Counted from the stretch's first letter, positions 44,369-53,580 are shown. The stretch: DNA of 64,000 bases from Bacteriovoracaceae bacterium (GCA_018649885.1 JABIHA010000084.1:118354-182353); one strand, 5' to 3'. A program made the numbers and translations. Notes: generated by a model from the sequence alone, not told the origin.

Positions 44369-44998
44369 ATGGAAGAAACAGTAAAAGAGCAAATTAACAA
44401 AATCATTGGCGAGTATTCGAGCACTGATTACACAATGTCTTTAATAAAAGCTAAGGACCAGTATTTTGAAATTACTGGATCTATTAATGACGACGACGAT
44501 GACTTTGAATCTAGAATGAATTTGTTTAATGAGTGGTACATCTTTAACTATTGTCCAGAAGAAGAAACGTCCCCTTTTATCGAGAGATATCTACAAAAAA
44601 ATCCGATAGATGAAATAGTGGCCACTGGTTTAAAAATGGTTAACTATTCGCTATTTGAATATGTGAAAAATAGCTTTCGTGGGAAAATCGTATTACAAGA
44701 TATTCTTCATGGAAAAAAAGTTGTTCTTGAAAATAAAATAGGTGATGTAGGACTTATGCCAAAGGATATTTTTATTGGCAGAGTTTTAAATATAAAAAAC
44801 CAAAACTTCCTGTTGAATGGATTATGTACCCTTCCAGGGGAAGTTAAATCTACTCTTAGTAAGGAGTCAAAAAAAGTGCGAAAGAAAGCTGATCTTTCTG
44901 AGGAAATTAGTTTTTTATTAATATTAGAGTCATTAAAAACAAAGTGGAAGAGATACGGCCACGTAGAAACTAATAAGATATTTGTGTTTAAAAAATGA
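44369..44998 (+). CDS. Unknown protein with a FxEWfxFxY-type domain
   Basis: The 209-residue soluble protein has an acidic patch (DDDDD at about residues 38-43) and a core FNEWYIFNY...SPFIERYL...SLFEYVKNSFRGKIVLQDILHG...VLENKIG...GDVLxxRV-like. A similar core occurs in uncharacterised proteins often carrying SEC-C motifs; here no SEC-C cysteines are present. The C-terminus is Lys-rich. It overlaps the next gene by ATGA, which encodes a pseudo-receiver, so the two probably act together. Function is unknown. Confidence 0.5.
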   Translation: MEETVKEQINKIIGEYSSTDYTMSLIKAKDQYFEITGSINDDDDDFESRMNLFNEWYIFNYCPEEETSPFIERYLQKNPIDEIVATGLKMVNYSLFEYVKNSFRGKIVLQDILHGKKVVLENKIGDVGLMPKDIFIGRVLNIKNQNFLLNGLCTLPGEVKSTLSKESKKVRKKADLSEEISFLLILESLKTKWKRYGHVETNKIFVFKK

Positions 44999-45447
44999 GC
45001 AAAAAAGACGACGACCACAAAATTTTAATCATCGATGAAAATAAGAAAGAAAGAGAAGTTCTAGCTGGCACACTCCTGCGCTCGGGCTACACCTGCGGTC
45101 AGGCTACAGGAGGCTTACAGGGCATTAGCATGATGGAGCAAGAGCGATTCTCTTTGATCTTAATAGCTGCAGAAATGGATCAAATGGGTGGAGTGGAAAC
45201 TCTTTGCCACATAAGAAGTTTATACCCTTCAGGAGTTCTTCCAATCATCATTATGGCAAAAGATCACGATCCCGAGCTAGAAAAAGAGTGTAAAGGTTTT
45301 GGGTCCACTGATTTTACTGTTGTAGAGCAAAATAGAAATATTATCATTAGATTGATTGTACGCCATATAGAAGCATTTCTGAAAAAAAATAAGGGCAAGA
45401 AAATTAAACCCAAAGATAATATCCTAGGTGTTAAACCAGCCAAATAA
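44995..45447 (+). CDS. Degenerate (pseudo-)receiver domain protein
   Basis: The 150-residue protein has the REC fold outline: ILIIDENKKEREVL, LILIAAEMDQMGG, and IIIMAKDHD. The phosphorylated Asp expected in 'LILLD' is Ala58, and the acidic pair is only Asp14-Glu15, so aspartyl phosphorylation is not possible. The C-terminus is Lys-rich. Its ATG overlaps the previous stop (ATGA). Such pseudo-receivers act as protein-interaction modules; partners are unknown, with the 44369 product the obvious candidate. Confidence 0.72.
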   Translation: MSKKDDDHKILIIDENKKEREVLAGTLLRSGYTCGQATGGLQGISMMEQERFSLILIAAEMDQMGGVETLCHIRSLYPSGVLPIIIMAKDHDPELEKECKGFGSTDFTVVEQNRNIIIRLIVRHIEAFLKKNKGKKIKPKDNILGVKPAK

Positions 45448-45451
45448 AAAA

Positions 45452-46438
45452 TTATTTACTAGAGACGAAGCCTTTGGCATCTTTACTGCTGTGTCTTTTA
45501 CCACTAGTGAGGTAGGGAATAATACCGAATAGATTCATAAAAGTAACAGCTACAAAGTAGAAGTTAAATAGAGAAGCTCCACCATTAACACCATAAAGAG
45601 AAAATAATTTGTCAAAAATAGCGTGACCAATCCCCAGCCCTGATGGAGTGATCGGAATGGCAATGGTGACAATGCCTACTGGAATAAATGTAAAGGCACT
45701 GGCAAGTGATAGTGGGTTGTCATAAAAGGGTTTAGTAACAGTGTAAAAGGCCAGTACCTGGGAGCATTGAACAACAACGCTGAGAGTGAGGCATTTGAAT
45801 ACCACGGCCCGGTTTGCTCCAATATGCCAAAATTGTGCCAGAGTTTTTTGCAACAGGGTTTCTAGAAGTTTTATTTTTTTAGACTTCTCTAAAATAAAAT
45901 CCTGCCAGCTTTTAGGAAAGAACAAGGTTCCAAGAAAAAATAAAACTCCAATAAATAATACAAAATTAAAATGAATTAAAGTTTTTAATTCACTAGATTT
46001 AGCGACGAGCTCTGTATATTTAAAGGCAGTAGAGATTCCCAGAAGTATCAGTATTCCACATAAACCAAAAATTCGATCGATTAAAACCGTCGTAACTAAA
46101 TAGGACTTAGGAATGGATTCATCAATATCCTTTGCGTATACCAGTTTAATGATGTCACCAGATACAACCCCTGGTAAAACGCTATTGAAAAGTAAGCCTA
46201 TCCAAGTCAGTTTGATAATTTGTAAAAAAGTAAATTTCACCTCAGATTTGAGGTGTAAAAGCCATCTCCACCTGAATGTGGTAAGGACAATATTGGTGCT
46301 GAGTAAAAGCAGGCATATTAGCCAATCAGATAAGTTATCAGTGGATTTGAGAAGTAGTGAAAAATCTATTTTACCCGAGCTTGTAAGCCAGGCTATGAGG
46401 GCAACGGCAATTGCTATTTTTATGGCGAGTTTAACCAC
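45452..46438 (-). CDS. LPG-synthase-TM/flippase-like integral membrane protein
   Basis: The 328-residue protein has about eight membrane segments and resembles the lysylphosphatidylglycerol-synthase transmembrane family (UPF0104): TTFRWRWLL, the LFNSVLPGVVSGDIIK block and VLIDRIFGL are typical. Members of this fold act as lipid or glycolipid flippases or membrane anchors; this one lacks the cytoplasmic aminoacyl-transfer domain. Its start overlaps the glycosyltransferase gene by 8 bases, which suggests work on an envelope glycolipid. Confidence 0.78.
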   Translation of the reverse strand: MVKLAIKIAIAVALIAWLTSSGKIDFSLLLKSTDNLSDWLICLLLLSTNIVLTTFRWRWLLHLKSEVKFTFLQIIKLTWIGLLFNSVLPGVVSGDIIKLVYAKDIDESIPKSYLVTTVLIDRIFGLCGILILLGISTAFKYTELVAKSSELKTLIHFNFVLFIGVLFFLGTLFFPKSWQDFILEKSKKIKLLETLLQKTLAQFWHIGANRAVVFKCLTLSVVVQCSQVLAFYTVTKPFYDNPLSLASAFTFIPVGIVTIAIPITPSGLGIGHAIFDKLFSLYGVNGGASLFNFYFVAVTFMNLFGIIPYLTSGKRHSSKDAKGFVSSK

Positions 46439-47225
46439 CGTTTTTTTCCTTTTTGGCCAAATAGGCCATGGCGTACTTCATAAACATTGCATGTGCTGAG
46501 TTTATTCCAATAAATAATCCATGTATACCGTCAAGAAAACCTTTTTTAAAAATGTAGGACTCTAAAAATTTACCCATGGGTTTTAGCATCACACTAACCA
46601 GATGGACGCGATCAGGGCTTGTTTCAATTAAATCAAGTGAGGCCTTTGTTGAAAAATTGAGATTGGTCTTTATTTGAGACTTAAAATCAGGGAATGAGTA
46701 ATGGAGAAGATGACCTGTTAGGTCGTGGATTTCAGTATTTTTATCATTTGGGATGAGTCTCTCATGGACATTGGGAGTACTCCAGGTGACAGATCCCTTT
46801 TTAAAAAGTCTTTCTTGTCTATCTGGGTACCAGCCACAGTGGTATATCCATTTACCGCAGTAACGAGTCAGTCTCTTGCATTGAAATAAGGGGGTATCGG
46901 GTTTTTTTGAAAGAACCTTTTGAATGGATTCTTTTAGTTCTTCACTTATTTCCTCGTCAGCATCGAGTGAGAAAATCCAAGTTTCTTTTGCAAGCGAAGC
47001 AGCATAGTTTTTTTGCTGACCATAACCCATAAAGGCTTTTTGATAAACTTTTGCACCAAGTCCTTCGGCAATTTCGACTGTGCGGTCCGTACTATTTGAA
47101 TCGACCACAATAACTTCATCAGCAAAAAGTGCTGATTTTACACTTCTTTCGATATGCAGTTCTTCATTGAAAGTGATGATTGTGACCGTCAGGTTCATTT
47201 CGCTGCGCTCTATTGGTACCACCAT
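46431..47225 (-). CDS. Family 2 glycosyltransferase (WaaE/KdtX-like)
   Basis: This is a GT-A glycosyltransferase with the nucleotide-sugar site LTVTIITFNEELHIERSV, VVDSNSTDRT and the metal-binding DADE (in SLDADEEI). YCGWYPDRQERLF-like segments match the LPS-core WaaE/KdtX group. The end is hydrophobic, suggesting membrane contact. ATG 47225 has AAGG about nine bases upstream; an in-frame ATG at 47198 is possible. It is coupled to the flippase-like gene and divergent from ugd. Confidence 0.85.
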   Translation of the reverse strand: MVVPIERSEMNLTVTIITFNEELHIERSVKSALFADEVIVVDSNSTDRTVEIAEGLGAKVYQKAFMGYGQQKNYAASLAKETWIFSLDADEEISEELKESIQKVLSKKPDTPLFQCKRLTRYCGKWIYHCGWYPDRQERLFKKGSVTWSTPNVHERLIPNDKNTEIHDLTGHLLHYSFPDFKSQIKTNLNFSTKASLDLIETSPDRVHLVSVMLKPMGKFLESYIFKKGFLDGIHGLFIGINSAHAMFMKYAMAYLAKKEKNGG

Positions 47226-47300
47226 GGTTACATACCTTGCCTAAAAGGTTATAATAACCTCTTTAATATTGAATGGTAACCATTTATAGGAGTGTGCCAT

Positions 47301-48611
47301 ATGAAAGTGGCCGTTGCAGGAACAGGCTATGTAGGTCTAGTTTCGGGTGTATGTTTTGCAGAGCTTGGACATCATGTAAATTGCATTGATATCGATCCCT
47401 CAAAAGTAGAGATGCTTAAGGGCGGGAAATCCCCCATATATGAATCGGGACTTGATTCTCTTCTCGAAAGAAATATTGATTCAAAACGTCTGGACTTTAC
47501 GGATGATTACAGTGTTGTGAAAGATGCTGACGTTACTTTTTTAGCAGTTGGCACTCCCTCATTAGCTAACGGAGAAGCCAACTTAGAGTATTTAAAAAAG
47601 GCGGCGGTTTCAACGGCCCAAAATTTAAAAGATGGTTCAGTGGTTGTGATTAAATCAACTGTACCTGTAGGCACATGCACCCAAATCGAAAAAATTATTT
47701 CGGAAAATACTTCTAAGAAATTTTATCTGGTTAACAATCCTGAGTTTCTTAAAGAAGGAAGTGCAGTAGCTGATTTTATGAAACCAGATCGGGTTGTTAT
47801 AGGACACAGAGAAGAAGAAGCCTATAGTATAATGGAAGAGCTATATCTTCCTCTTGTTATACAGGGAAACCCAATTTATAAGATGTCGAATTTGTCTGCT
47901 GAAATGACCAAGTATGCTTCCAATTGTATTCTTGCAACGAAAATTTCTTTTATTAATGAGATTGCTAGGCTTTGTGATGCAGTTGGGGCTGATATTGATG
48001 AAGTGAGAAAAGGAATTGTTTCCGATAGAAGAATTGGTCACCATTTTCTTTATCCTGGTCTTGGCTATGGTGGTTCATGTTTCCCCAAGGATGTGAAGGC
48101 CCTTATTTCTACTGCCCGTAAGCACGGCATTGATCTTGCTGTAACAAATGCTGCTCAGGTGATTAATGAAACCCAAAAGTTAATCATGTTTGAGAAAATG
48201 ATGAAGCGCTTTGATGGAAAGATAGATGGCAGAACTTTTTCCTTTTGGGGAGTGGCCTTCAAGCCTAATACTGATGATATCAGGGAAGCCCCCTCAATAT
48301 TTATGGCCACTGAAATTTTTAAGGCAGGGGGGAAAATTAGAATTTACGACCCTGTTGCGAGTGAAAATTTTGTCAATTACTTTAAAGATCAAAGCCATCA
48401 AATAGAGGTGGTCAAAAATAAATACGATTGTCTCGACCAATGTGACGCGCTCTTTGTTGTAACTGAATGGGCCGAATTTAGAACAGCCGATTTTAATGAG
48501 ATAAAATCTCGTCTCAAAGAGGCCCTAGTATTTGATGGAAGAAATATTTTTCAGACAGAGAAAGTTAAAGCTGTTGGCCTTGAGTATTTTGCTGTTGGAA
48601 AAAGAGTATAA
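47301..48611 (+). CDS. ugd: UDP-glucose 6-dehydrogenase
   Basis: The enzyme oxidises UDP-glucose to UDP-glucuronate for LPS or capsule sugars. It has the Rossmann motif VAGTGYVGLVSG, KSTVPVGT, NPEFLKEGSA and the catalytic cysteine in GYGGSCFPKD. ATG 47301 has AGGAG eight bases upstream. The 436-residue length is standard. The next gene begins at its last base (TAATG overlap). Nearby GT2 and GT9 genes are likely users of such sugars. Confidence 0.95.
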   Translation: MKVAVAGTGYVGLVSGVCFAELGHHVNCIDIDPSKVEMLKGGKSPIYESGLDSLLERNIDSKRLDFTDDYSVVKDADVTFLAVGTPSLANGEANLEYLKKAAVSTAQNLKDGSVVVIKSTVPVGTCTQIEKIISENTSKKFYLVNNPEFLKEGSAVADFMKPDRVVIGHREEEAYSIMEELYLPLVIQGNPIYKMSNLSAEMTKYASNCILATKISFINEIARLCDAVGADIDEVRKGIVSDRRIGHHFLYPGLGYGGSCFPKDVKALISTARKHGIDLAVTNAAQVINETQKLIMFEKMMKRFDGKIDGRTFSFWGVAFKPNTDDIREAPSIFMATEIFKAGGKIRIYDPVASENFVNYFKDQSHQIEVVKNKYDCLDQCDALFVVTEWAEFRTADFNEIKSRLKEALVFDGRNIFQTEKVKAVGLEYFAVGKRV

Positions 48612-49417
48612 TGAAAATTGGTATTATCCAATTATGTTCAAAATTAGATCCATCTGAAAATTTAGCTAAAATTGAGAAGTTTCTTAAAGTTGCCGTTGAT
48701 CACGGTGCAAAAGCTGTTTTTTTACCAGAATGTTTTTATTCCCTATCAAATGGAAAGTCTCCCACACCCTATCTCGTAGAGGAAGGTAACGATCACTTTA
48801 TTCGCATTCAAAAGCTGGCGATAGATCATGGTATTTCACTTTTAGGTGGCTCGGCAGCTACTAAGACAGATCATGGTATCACCAATAAGGTTTACAATTT
48901 TCGAGGTGATGGAACAAGCCTAGCTAGCTATGAGAAAATGCACCTATTTGCCATTGATCTTAAGGCTGAATCAGAAAAAAAAGTTATCAATGAATCAGAT
49001 ATATATACACCAGGTAAGAGTACTTCAATTTTTGAATTTGAAGGTTTCACCATAGGGCAAGGAATCTGTTTTGATATAAGATTTAGTGAAATGTATCGCT
49101 ATTATTTTCAACAAGGCTGTAACCTTCTTACTGCAAGTGCTGCCTTTACTATTCCAACAGGAAAGGCCCATTGGCATACTCTTCTTCGTGCACGGGCCAT
49201 AGAAAACCAAAGTTATGTGGTGGCTTCGGCCCAGTGGGGCGACAATAACGAAAATATTTCTACTTATGGACATTCGCTTGTGATTGACCCATGGGGGAGA
49301 GTGCTTCTCGATTTAGAGCAGGGTGAAAAAATTGAATTTGTAGATCTCAGCCTTGATCTAGTAAAAGAGGTGAGGTCCACGATGGTAGTCACTCCCGATT
49401 TAAAATTTCTCAAATAA
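48611..49417 (+). CDS. Carbon-nitrogen hydrolase (Nit2/omega-amidase-like)
   Basis: The nitrilase fold's catalytic triad is visible: Glu in FLPECF, Lys in YEKMHLFA and Cys in GQGICFDIRF. The length (268) and the motif RARAIENQSYVVASAQWG fit the Nit1/Nit2 branch, which hydrolyses deaminated glutathione or 2-oxoglutaramate. The exact substrate is not determined by eye. Its ATG overlaps the ugd stop by one base, but no metabolic link to ugd is evident. Confidence 0.87.
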   Translation: MKIGIIQLCSKLDPSENLAKIEKFLKVAVDHGAKAVFLPECFYSLSNGKSPTPYLVEEGNDHFIRIQKLAIDHGISLLGGSAATKTDHGITNKVYNFRGDGTSLASYEKMHLFAIDLKAESEKKVINESDIYTPGKSTSIFEFEGFTIGQGICFDIRFSEMYRYYFQQGCNLLTASAAFTIPTGKAHWHTLLRARAIENQSYVVASAQWGDNNENISTYGHSLVIDPWGRVLLDLEQGEKIEFVDLSLDLVKEVRSTMVVTPDLKFLK

Positions 49418-49520
49418 ATTCAAACTGATTGCTTTACACCTCTCGATGAATTAACCAACTGATATTACTGAATAAAAAGAAAAATAAGTTTTGATGGTTC
49501 ATTTGTCGGAGGGTATTGTT

Positions 49521-49587
49521 CACGGCGCTAATGGGTATAGTGATCCTTTAGAGTTTCTAAAGGATCACTATACCCATTAGCGCCGTG
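49521..49587. repeat. Perfect 32-bp inverted repeat with 3-base loop
   Basis: CACGGCGCTAATGGGTATAG...TTTAGA (49521-49552) is followed by GTT and then its exact complement (49556-49587). With a bulge the pairing extends outward to about 49508 and 49600. No T-run follows on either strand. It lies between two convergent genes in a 299-bp gap otherwise devoid of features. It could be a bidirectional transcript end, a mobile palindrome or a cruciform site. Confidence 0.8.
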
Positions 49588-49716
49588 TACAACATACTCT
49601 AAAGACTGTCTCCACTATAACTTTTCACAAGATAAAAAATGATTTTTTTTCTCAATAATTGTTTTAATGAGTTTTAAGGAATATCCCACTTGAAATTCAA
49701 ACTGAGATTAGTAGAA

Positions 49717-49974
49717 CTACATATAGGGGGAATCGCCGCTGGTGTGATCAGTCATATCGACCACTTCTTCAATAAAATCTGGAAATGTTGTCTTTAACAG
49801 AGTTTCAATTCCATCTTTAAGAGTTGCTGTAGAGCTTGAGCATCCTTGGCAGCCACCCGACAATTTTACAAATAATTTTTTATTATCGAAGTCAATGATT
49901 TCGACCCCCCCACCATGAGCAGCTAGTGCGGGTCTCACTTGTTCATCAAATAATTTTTCTATTTTATGGAGCAT
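49717..49974 (-). CDS. NifU C-terminal (NFU) domain protein
   Basis: The 85-residue protein is an NFU domain, which carries a bridging 4Fe-4S cluster between subunits for delivery to target enzymes. The paired cysteines are in LSGGCQGCSSST, preceded by RPALAAHGGGVEIID, the family signature. ATG 49974 has AAGG eight bases upstream; longer upstream frames lack support. It stands alone, convergent with the nitrilase gene, and divergent from the GT9 gene. Confidence 0.9.
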   Translation of the reverse strand: MLHKIEKLFDEQVRPALAAHGGGVEIIDFDNKKLFVKLSGGCQGCSSSTATLKDGIETLLKTTFPDFIEEVVDMTDHTSGDSPYM

Positions 49975-50079
49975 CTTCTGGCCTTTGTCATTTTGGGACA
50001 ATATATCATAGCCTAATGGTATGCACAATTGACTTAGAGGCGCCAAGGGCCATAATTTTAGTATTATTAGGAACTTGAA

Positions 50080-51096
50080 ATGTTGAATAATTCTACTATT
50101 TCTAAAATTTTAGTTGTTAAGAACAAGGCCATGGGGGACGCAGTCTTGGGCCTTTCCACTATTGAGTATCTTAAAACTGAGTTTTCTAACGCATATATTG
50201 ATTATGCTATTCCGGCGTGGATACATCCCCTTTTCGAGAAGACCAAGAATCCCTTTAATCAGCTAATTTCATGTGATTTAAATAATATTTCAGATGGTCT
50301 TGCATTATATTCGAGATTAAAAAAAGAGAAGTATGATTTGATTATCGAACTCAATCAAGCAGGGAGAACCTCTAAGTTTTTTAATTTATACCAAATCCTA
50401 ACGGGCACAACTTATGGCTATCATAACCATCATAGAAAAGATCAGACTATAATCTTGGATCAGGGTGTGCGTAAACCTAATATCCAAAGAGATTTAGATG
50501 GATGCTATAGCGTTTTAAAAAACCACCAACTTATTGATGGAAAAAAAAATCCATCTTTTTTAGACTATACACCTGTATTGGGGGAAAAGTCTGAAAAGTG
50601 CGGGAGTAAGATTGTGTTTGGAGTGGTCTCACAGCGTGAGACTAAAATGTGGCCTCTGACCCACTTCGGAGAATTGAGTCAACTGATTGAAAAAAAATAT
50701 CCTGAGAAGGAAATCATCATTCCACTTTCAAACTTAGAAAAAGACTGTGTGTTAAAAACTCAAATAGATCAGCTTGGTTTTTCCAAAAACTGCAAGGTTG
50801 TTCAACTGCCCTTGAGTGATATGCCATCTCTTTTTTCTGATGCTCAGATCTATATTGGAAATGATACTGGAATAAAGCATATTGCCATTTCTATGGGAGT
50901 GAAATCCCATACTTTTTTTGGTCCTGAAGAGCCTCTCGAATGGCACCCCTATGATACTGGGGTCCACACCTATTCTTTTATGAGTGATTTAGAATGCAGA
51001 ACAAGAACCTCTCACTTTTGTGGACTTTCTACTTGTGAGTCTATGATTTGCCTCAATCAATTCAAAGCCGAAGAAATATTTAATCTTTTATTCTAA
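50080..51096 (+). CDS. Family 9 glycosyltransferase (heptosyltransferase-like)
   Basis: GT9 enzymes add heptose to the LPS core. Seen are ILVVKNKAMGDAVLGLSTIEYL (family 'GDxxlt.P.l..L') and the C-terminal nucleotide-binding IYIGNDTGIKHIAISMG (family 'v..DTG..HlAaAlg'), then FFGPEEPLEWHPY. The length of 338 residues is typical. Position near ugd and the GT2 gene fits an LPS role. Several cysteines in the last 20 residues are unusual for the family. Confidence 0.85.
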   Translation: MLNNSTISKILVVKNKAMGDAVLGLSTIEYLKTEFSNAYIDYAIPAWIHPLFEKTKNPFNQLISCDLNNISDGLALYSRLKKEKYDLIIELNQAGRTSKFFNLYQILTGTTYGYHNHHRKDQTIILDQGVRKPNIQRDLDGCYSVLKNHQLIDGKKNPSFLDYTPVLGEKSEKCGSKIVFGVVSQRETKMWPLTHFGELSQLIEKKYPEKEIIIPLSNLEKDCVLKTQIDQLGFSKNCKVVQLPLSDMPSLFSDAQIYIGNDTGIKHIAISMGVKSHTFFGPEEPLEWHPYDTGVHTYSFMSDLECRTRTSHFCGLSTCESMICLNQFKAEEIFNLLF

Positions 51097-51123
51097 TGGT
51101 TTCGTCTGCACGACTTTGGTAAT

Positions 51124-51846
51124 ATGGTAAGTGTGATGAATTCTCATATATCACTCTTTTCTTGTTTTCTTCAAAACCACCTCTATCAGTTAACTCCTAC
51201 TATAGGTAAGACTCTCACTATTACCGATTCCCCTAACCGTTTAAAAGAGAATTCAGGAGTAGATCAAATTTTATATATTAAAACGGTTGTTGTTTCTAAG
51301 CTTGAGGCCCTAATTTCTCAGGGAGAGTTTGAACTGGTTATTGTTGAAAATATTCATGCACAGCTTTTAAGTTTGAAAGGAAGGGAGATCATATTTTTGT
51401 TATCATCACTGAAAATTTCAACTTGGGCGACCATATATCCTTGTGAAAATTTAATTAAAAAGACTACTCATTTTTTGAATCATGGTTTTCAAAAAGTTAT
51501 CTACTATAAATCTTCATCAAAGCAAATGAGAGGACATTGGTTTTCTATGACAAGGCAGCTTGATAAATGGTTTTTTGAGTTGATTTTAAAAAAAGAAAAC
51601 CAAGGGGTGTTTATATGTGATCCTAGCGGATCAGCAGTGGAAGCTGATTGTAGGAAAAGCAGGGGGGCACCAGCAAATATCTACAAAAGTAGTGCTCCTT
51701 TGATGGAAACCCAGAGTGCTTCTGGGTATAGGACAGTGGTAACAATAACATGTTGCGAAGATTGTTATGGGGTAAATACTCGGAAATACAAAAGAGAATT
51801 CATGGATTTAATATACTTTCTAAAACTTCTTTTCTGGAACCTGTAA
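51124..51846 (+). CDS. Unknown protein upstream of recO
   Basis: The 240-residue protein has no signal peptide. A hydrophobic strand FELVIVENI followed by LLSSLKISTWATIYP is reminiscent of the core of RecA/ImuA-like folds, but Walker motifs are missing, so this is only a resemblance. A cysteine cluster ITCCEDCYG lies near the end. The start is uncertain: ATG 51124 and ATG 51136 both have only weak upstream sites. It is followed by recO 20 bp later, so they may be co-transcribed. Confidence 0.4.
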   Translation: MVSVMNSHISLFSCFLQNHLYQLTPTIGKTLTITDSPNRLKENSGVDQILYIKTVVVSKLEALISQGEFELVIVENIHAQLLSLKGREIIFLLSSLKISTWATIYPCENLIKKTTHFLNHGFQKVIYYKSSSKQMRGHWFSMTRQLDKWFFELILKKENQGVFICDPSGSAVEADCRKSRGAPANIYKSSAPLMETQSASGYRTVVTITCCEDCYGVNTRKYKREFMDLIYFLKLLFWNL

Positions 51847-51865
51847 TAGTTATATCAATACTACT

Positions 51866-52654
51866 ATGCACTATAAGGTTGAAGGGATACTGATCCGAAA
51901 AATCCCCCACAAAGAAAGAGATCTCATTGGCTCACTACTACTTAGAAATGGAAAAACCATTAGTGGGGTTTTCTATGGTGGTATGGGGGGAGGCAAAAAG
52001 AATAAGCCCAGCATTTTAGAAAGTGGAAGACTATTTGAAGTGGGGTTTGTTCACAAGAAAAAAGAATTGGGCGACGGTCAGCTGGTTTCTTTTCGGGACT
52101 ACAGCTTAAAGTGGACTCCCAAAAATATTAGAACCAATTACCAAGCCTTTTATCTTCTCAACTTTTTTTTGGAATTCATTTCTAAAGTAACTTTTCAAGC
52201 AAGTCTAGAGTCTTTAGATGACGGCGAAAATGAAGAAATTTTTCGTTTATTAAGTAATGCTATTTTCTACCTAGAGAAATCGGTGACGGATGATTTGTTT
52301 GAACTTGAAACTCAAATGTTGCTCTTTTTAACAAAGGCTTGCTTGGAGTTAGGAATTGCCCCATCTTTTAGAAATTGTGGGTTTTGCGAGAAGCAGCTGG
52401 CGATTTCAAATCTTGCTAGTTTTGACTTTGAAAATGGAGGCTTTGTTTGCTCCGAATGTGCTGAAAAGGGAAGAGACTTTCAAAATACAAAAGAAATGTG
52501 GGTCTATTTTTCTCAAGTATGGTTCAAAAAGTATTCTGAATACCATAGCCTACCAAAACCAACTCTAAAAACCTCAGAGGAGCTCTTTACTGGGACTCTT
52601 CGTCAATTTAATTTATCGAGATCTGATTTCAAATCTACAAATCTTATTTGGTAA
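51866..52654 (+). CDS. recO: DNA repair protein RecO
   Basis: RecO acts with RecR (and RecF) to load RecA on SSB-coated gaps. The N-terminal OB fold starts KVEGILIRKIPHKERDLIGS (family 'egiVL....y.E.d.lv..lt'). A zinc site near 170-195 has CGFC and CSEC. The C-terminal part is helical. At 262 residues it is a normal length. recF and recR are not in the window. Confidence 0.85.
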   Translation: MHYKVEGILIRKIPHKERDLIGSLLLRNGKTISGVFYGGMGGGKKNKPSILESGRLFEVGFVHKKKELGDGQLVSFRDYSLKWTPKNIRTNYQAFYLLNFFLEFISKVTFQASLESLDDGENEEIFRLLSNAIFYLEKSVTDDLFELETQMLLFLTKACLELGIAPSFRNCGFCEKQLAISNLASFDFENGGFVCSECAEKGRDFQNTKEMWVYFSQVWFKKYSEYHSLPKPTLKTSEELFTGTLRQFNLSRSDFKSTNLIW

Positions 52655-52706
52655 TTTTCTTAAGGTAAATTACCGATAGAGATCTAACGGGAGAATTTGA
52701 AAAGTC

Positions 52707-53576
52707 ATGAAAAAATACGTACTTATCGTTGATGATGAAGATGATGTTCGTGAACTCTTAAAAGATATGATTGAGTCTACTGTCGAGGAAGAAGTCACAA
52801 TTCTTGAGGCCTCCAATGGCATTGAAGGATTTAGGCTTATTAGAAATCAGCAATTTCATCTTCTCATATCAGATCTCAAGATGCCTAAAATGGATGGCAA
52901 GGGACTCATTGAATCCATGAGAACCATGGAGAAAAAACTGCTTCCTAAAAGTATCCTAATCCTTTCAGGTTTTTTGGATGGAAATAAAGCAGGTAGAAAA
53001 GTAGGATCTGTCACTTATATGTCAAAGCCTTGGAATCAACCTGAGCTTGAAACATATTTTAGAGAAGTTATTGATGGAGTTATGCCAAAAAATGCTGAGG
53101 GGGCCAAAGCTGTTCAATTTGTCACCTGTTTTATCGAGGGAACACTTGCAGCGGTAAGAGAAACTGCAGGTATTGAAGCCGTTAAAAAGAATGTTGAGAA
53201 AAAAAACGAAGAGGATCTCTCACACGGTGACATTTCAGCTGTTATATCTTTTACAAGTAGTAAGTTCAAGGGATGTCTGATTGTTAGCTTTGAAAAGGAT
53301 TGCTTTTTATCCATTGCCAATAAAATGTCTGATGAAGAATTTTCTGATTTGAGCCCTTCAGCTTCAAATGCTGCTGGCATTTTAAGTGAACAAATTCTGG
53401 AAAGGGCCAAACCTGACCTATCGGCACTAGGGTTTCAACTAGAGAATTCTGTGACATCAATTTTTATAGGAGAAGGTCATCAAGTCAAACACTTGCTAAA
53501 AGGCTCCCGCATGGCCATTGAGTTTACAACCGATGCGGGGACATTTTGTATAGAAACTATTTTATCGCCTAAGTAG
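52707..53576 (+). CDS. REC-CheX two-domain response regulator
   Basis: Residues 1-125 form an intact receiver: acidic pair DD (9-10), phosphorylated Asp56 in LLISDLKMPKMDG and Lys in YMSKPW. Residues 140-289 resemble CheX, a CheY-P phosphatase fold (FIEGTLAAVRETAGIE..., SAVISFTSSKFKGCLIVSF...). In CheX the catalytic pair is Glu and Asn (ExxN); here Asn221 is present (SASNAAG) but the Glu position is Ser218, so phosphatase activity may be lost. A fusion of this kind could control chemotaxis or another phosphorelay. It starts 52 bp after recO. Confidence 0.78.
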   Translation: MKKYVLIVDDEDDVRELLKDMIESTVEEEVTILEASNGIEGFRLIRNQQFHLLISDLKMPKMDGKGLIESMRTMEKKLLPKSILILSGFLDGNKAGRKVGSVTYMSKPWNQPELETYFREVIDGVMPKNAEGAKAVQFVTCFIEGTLAAVRETAGIEAVKKNVEKKNEEDLSHGDISAVISFTSSKFKGCLIVSFEKDCFLSIANKMSDEEFSDLSPSASNAAGILSEQILERAKPDLSALGFQLENSVTSIFIGEGHQVKHLLKGSRMAIEFTTDAGTFCIETILSPK

Positions 53577-53580
53577 CTTT

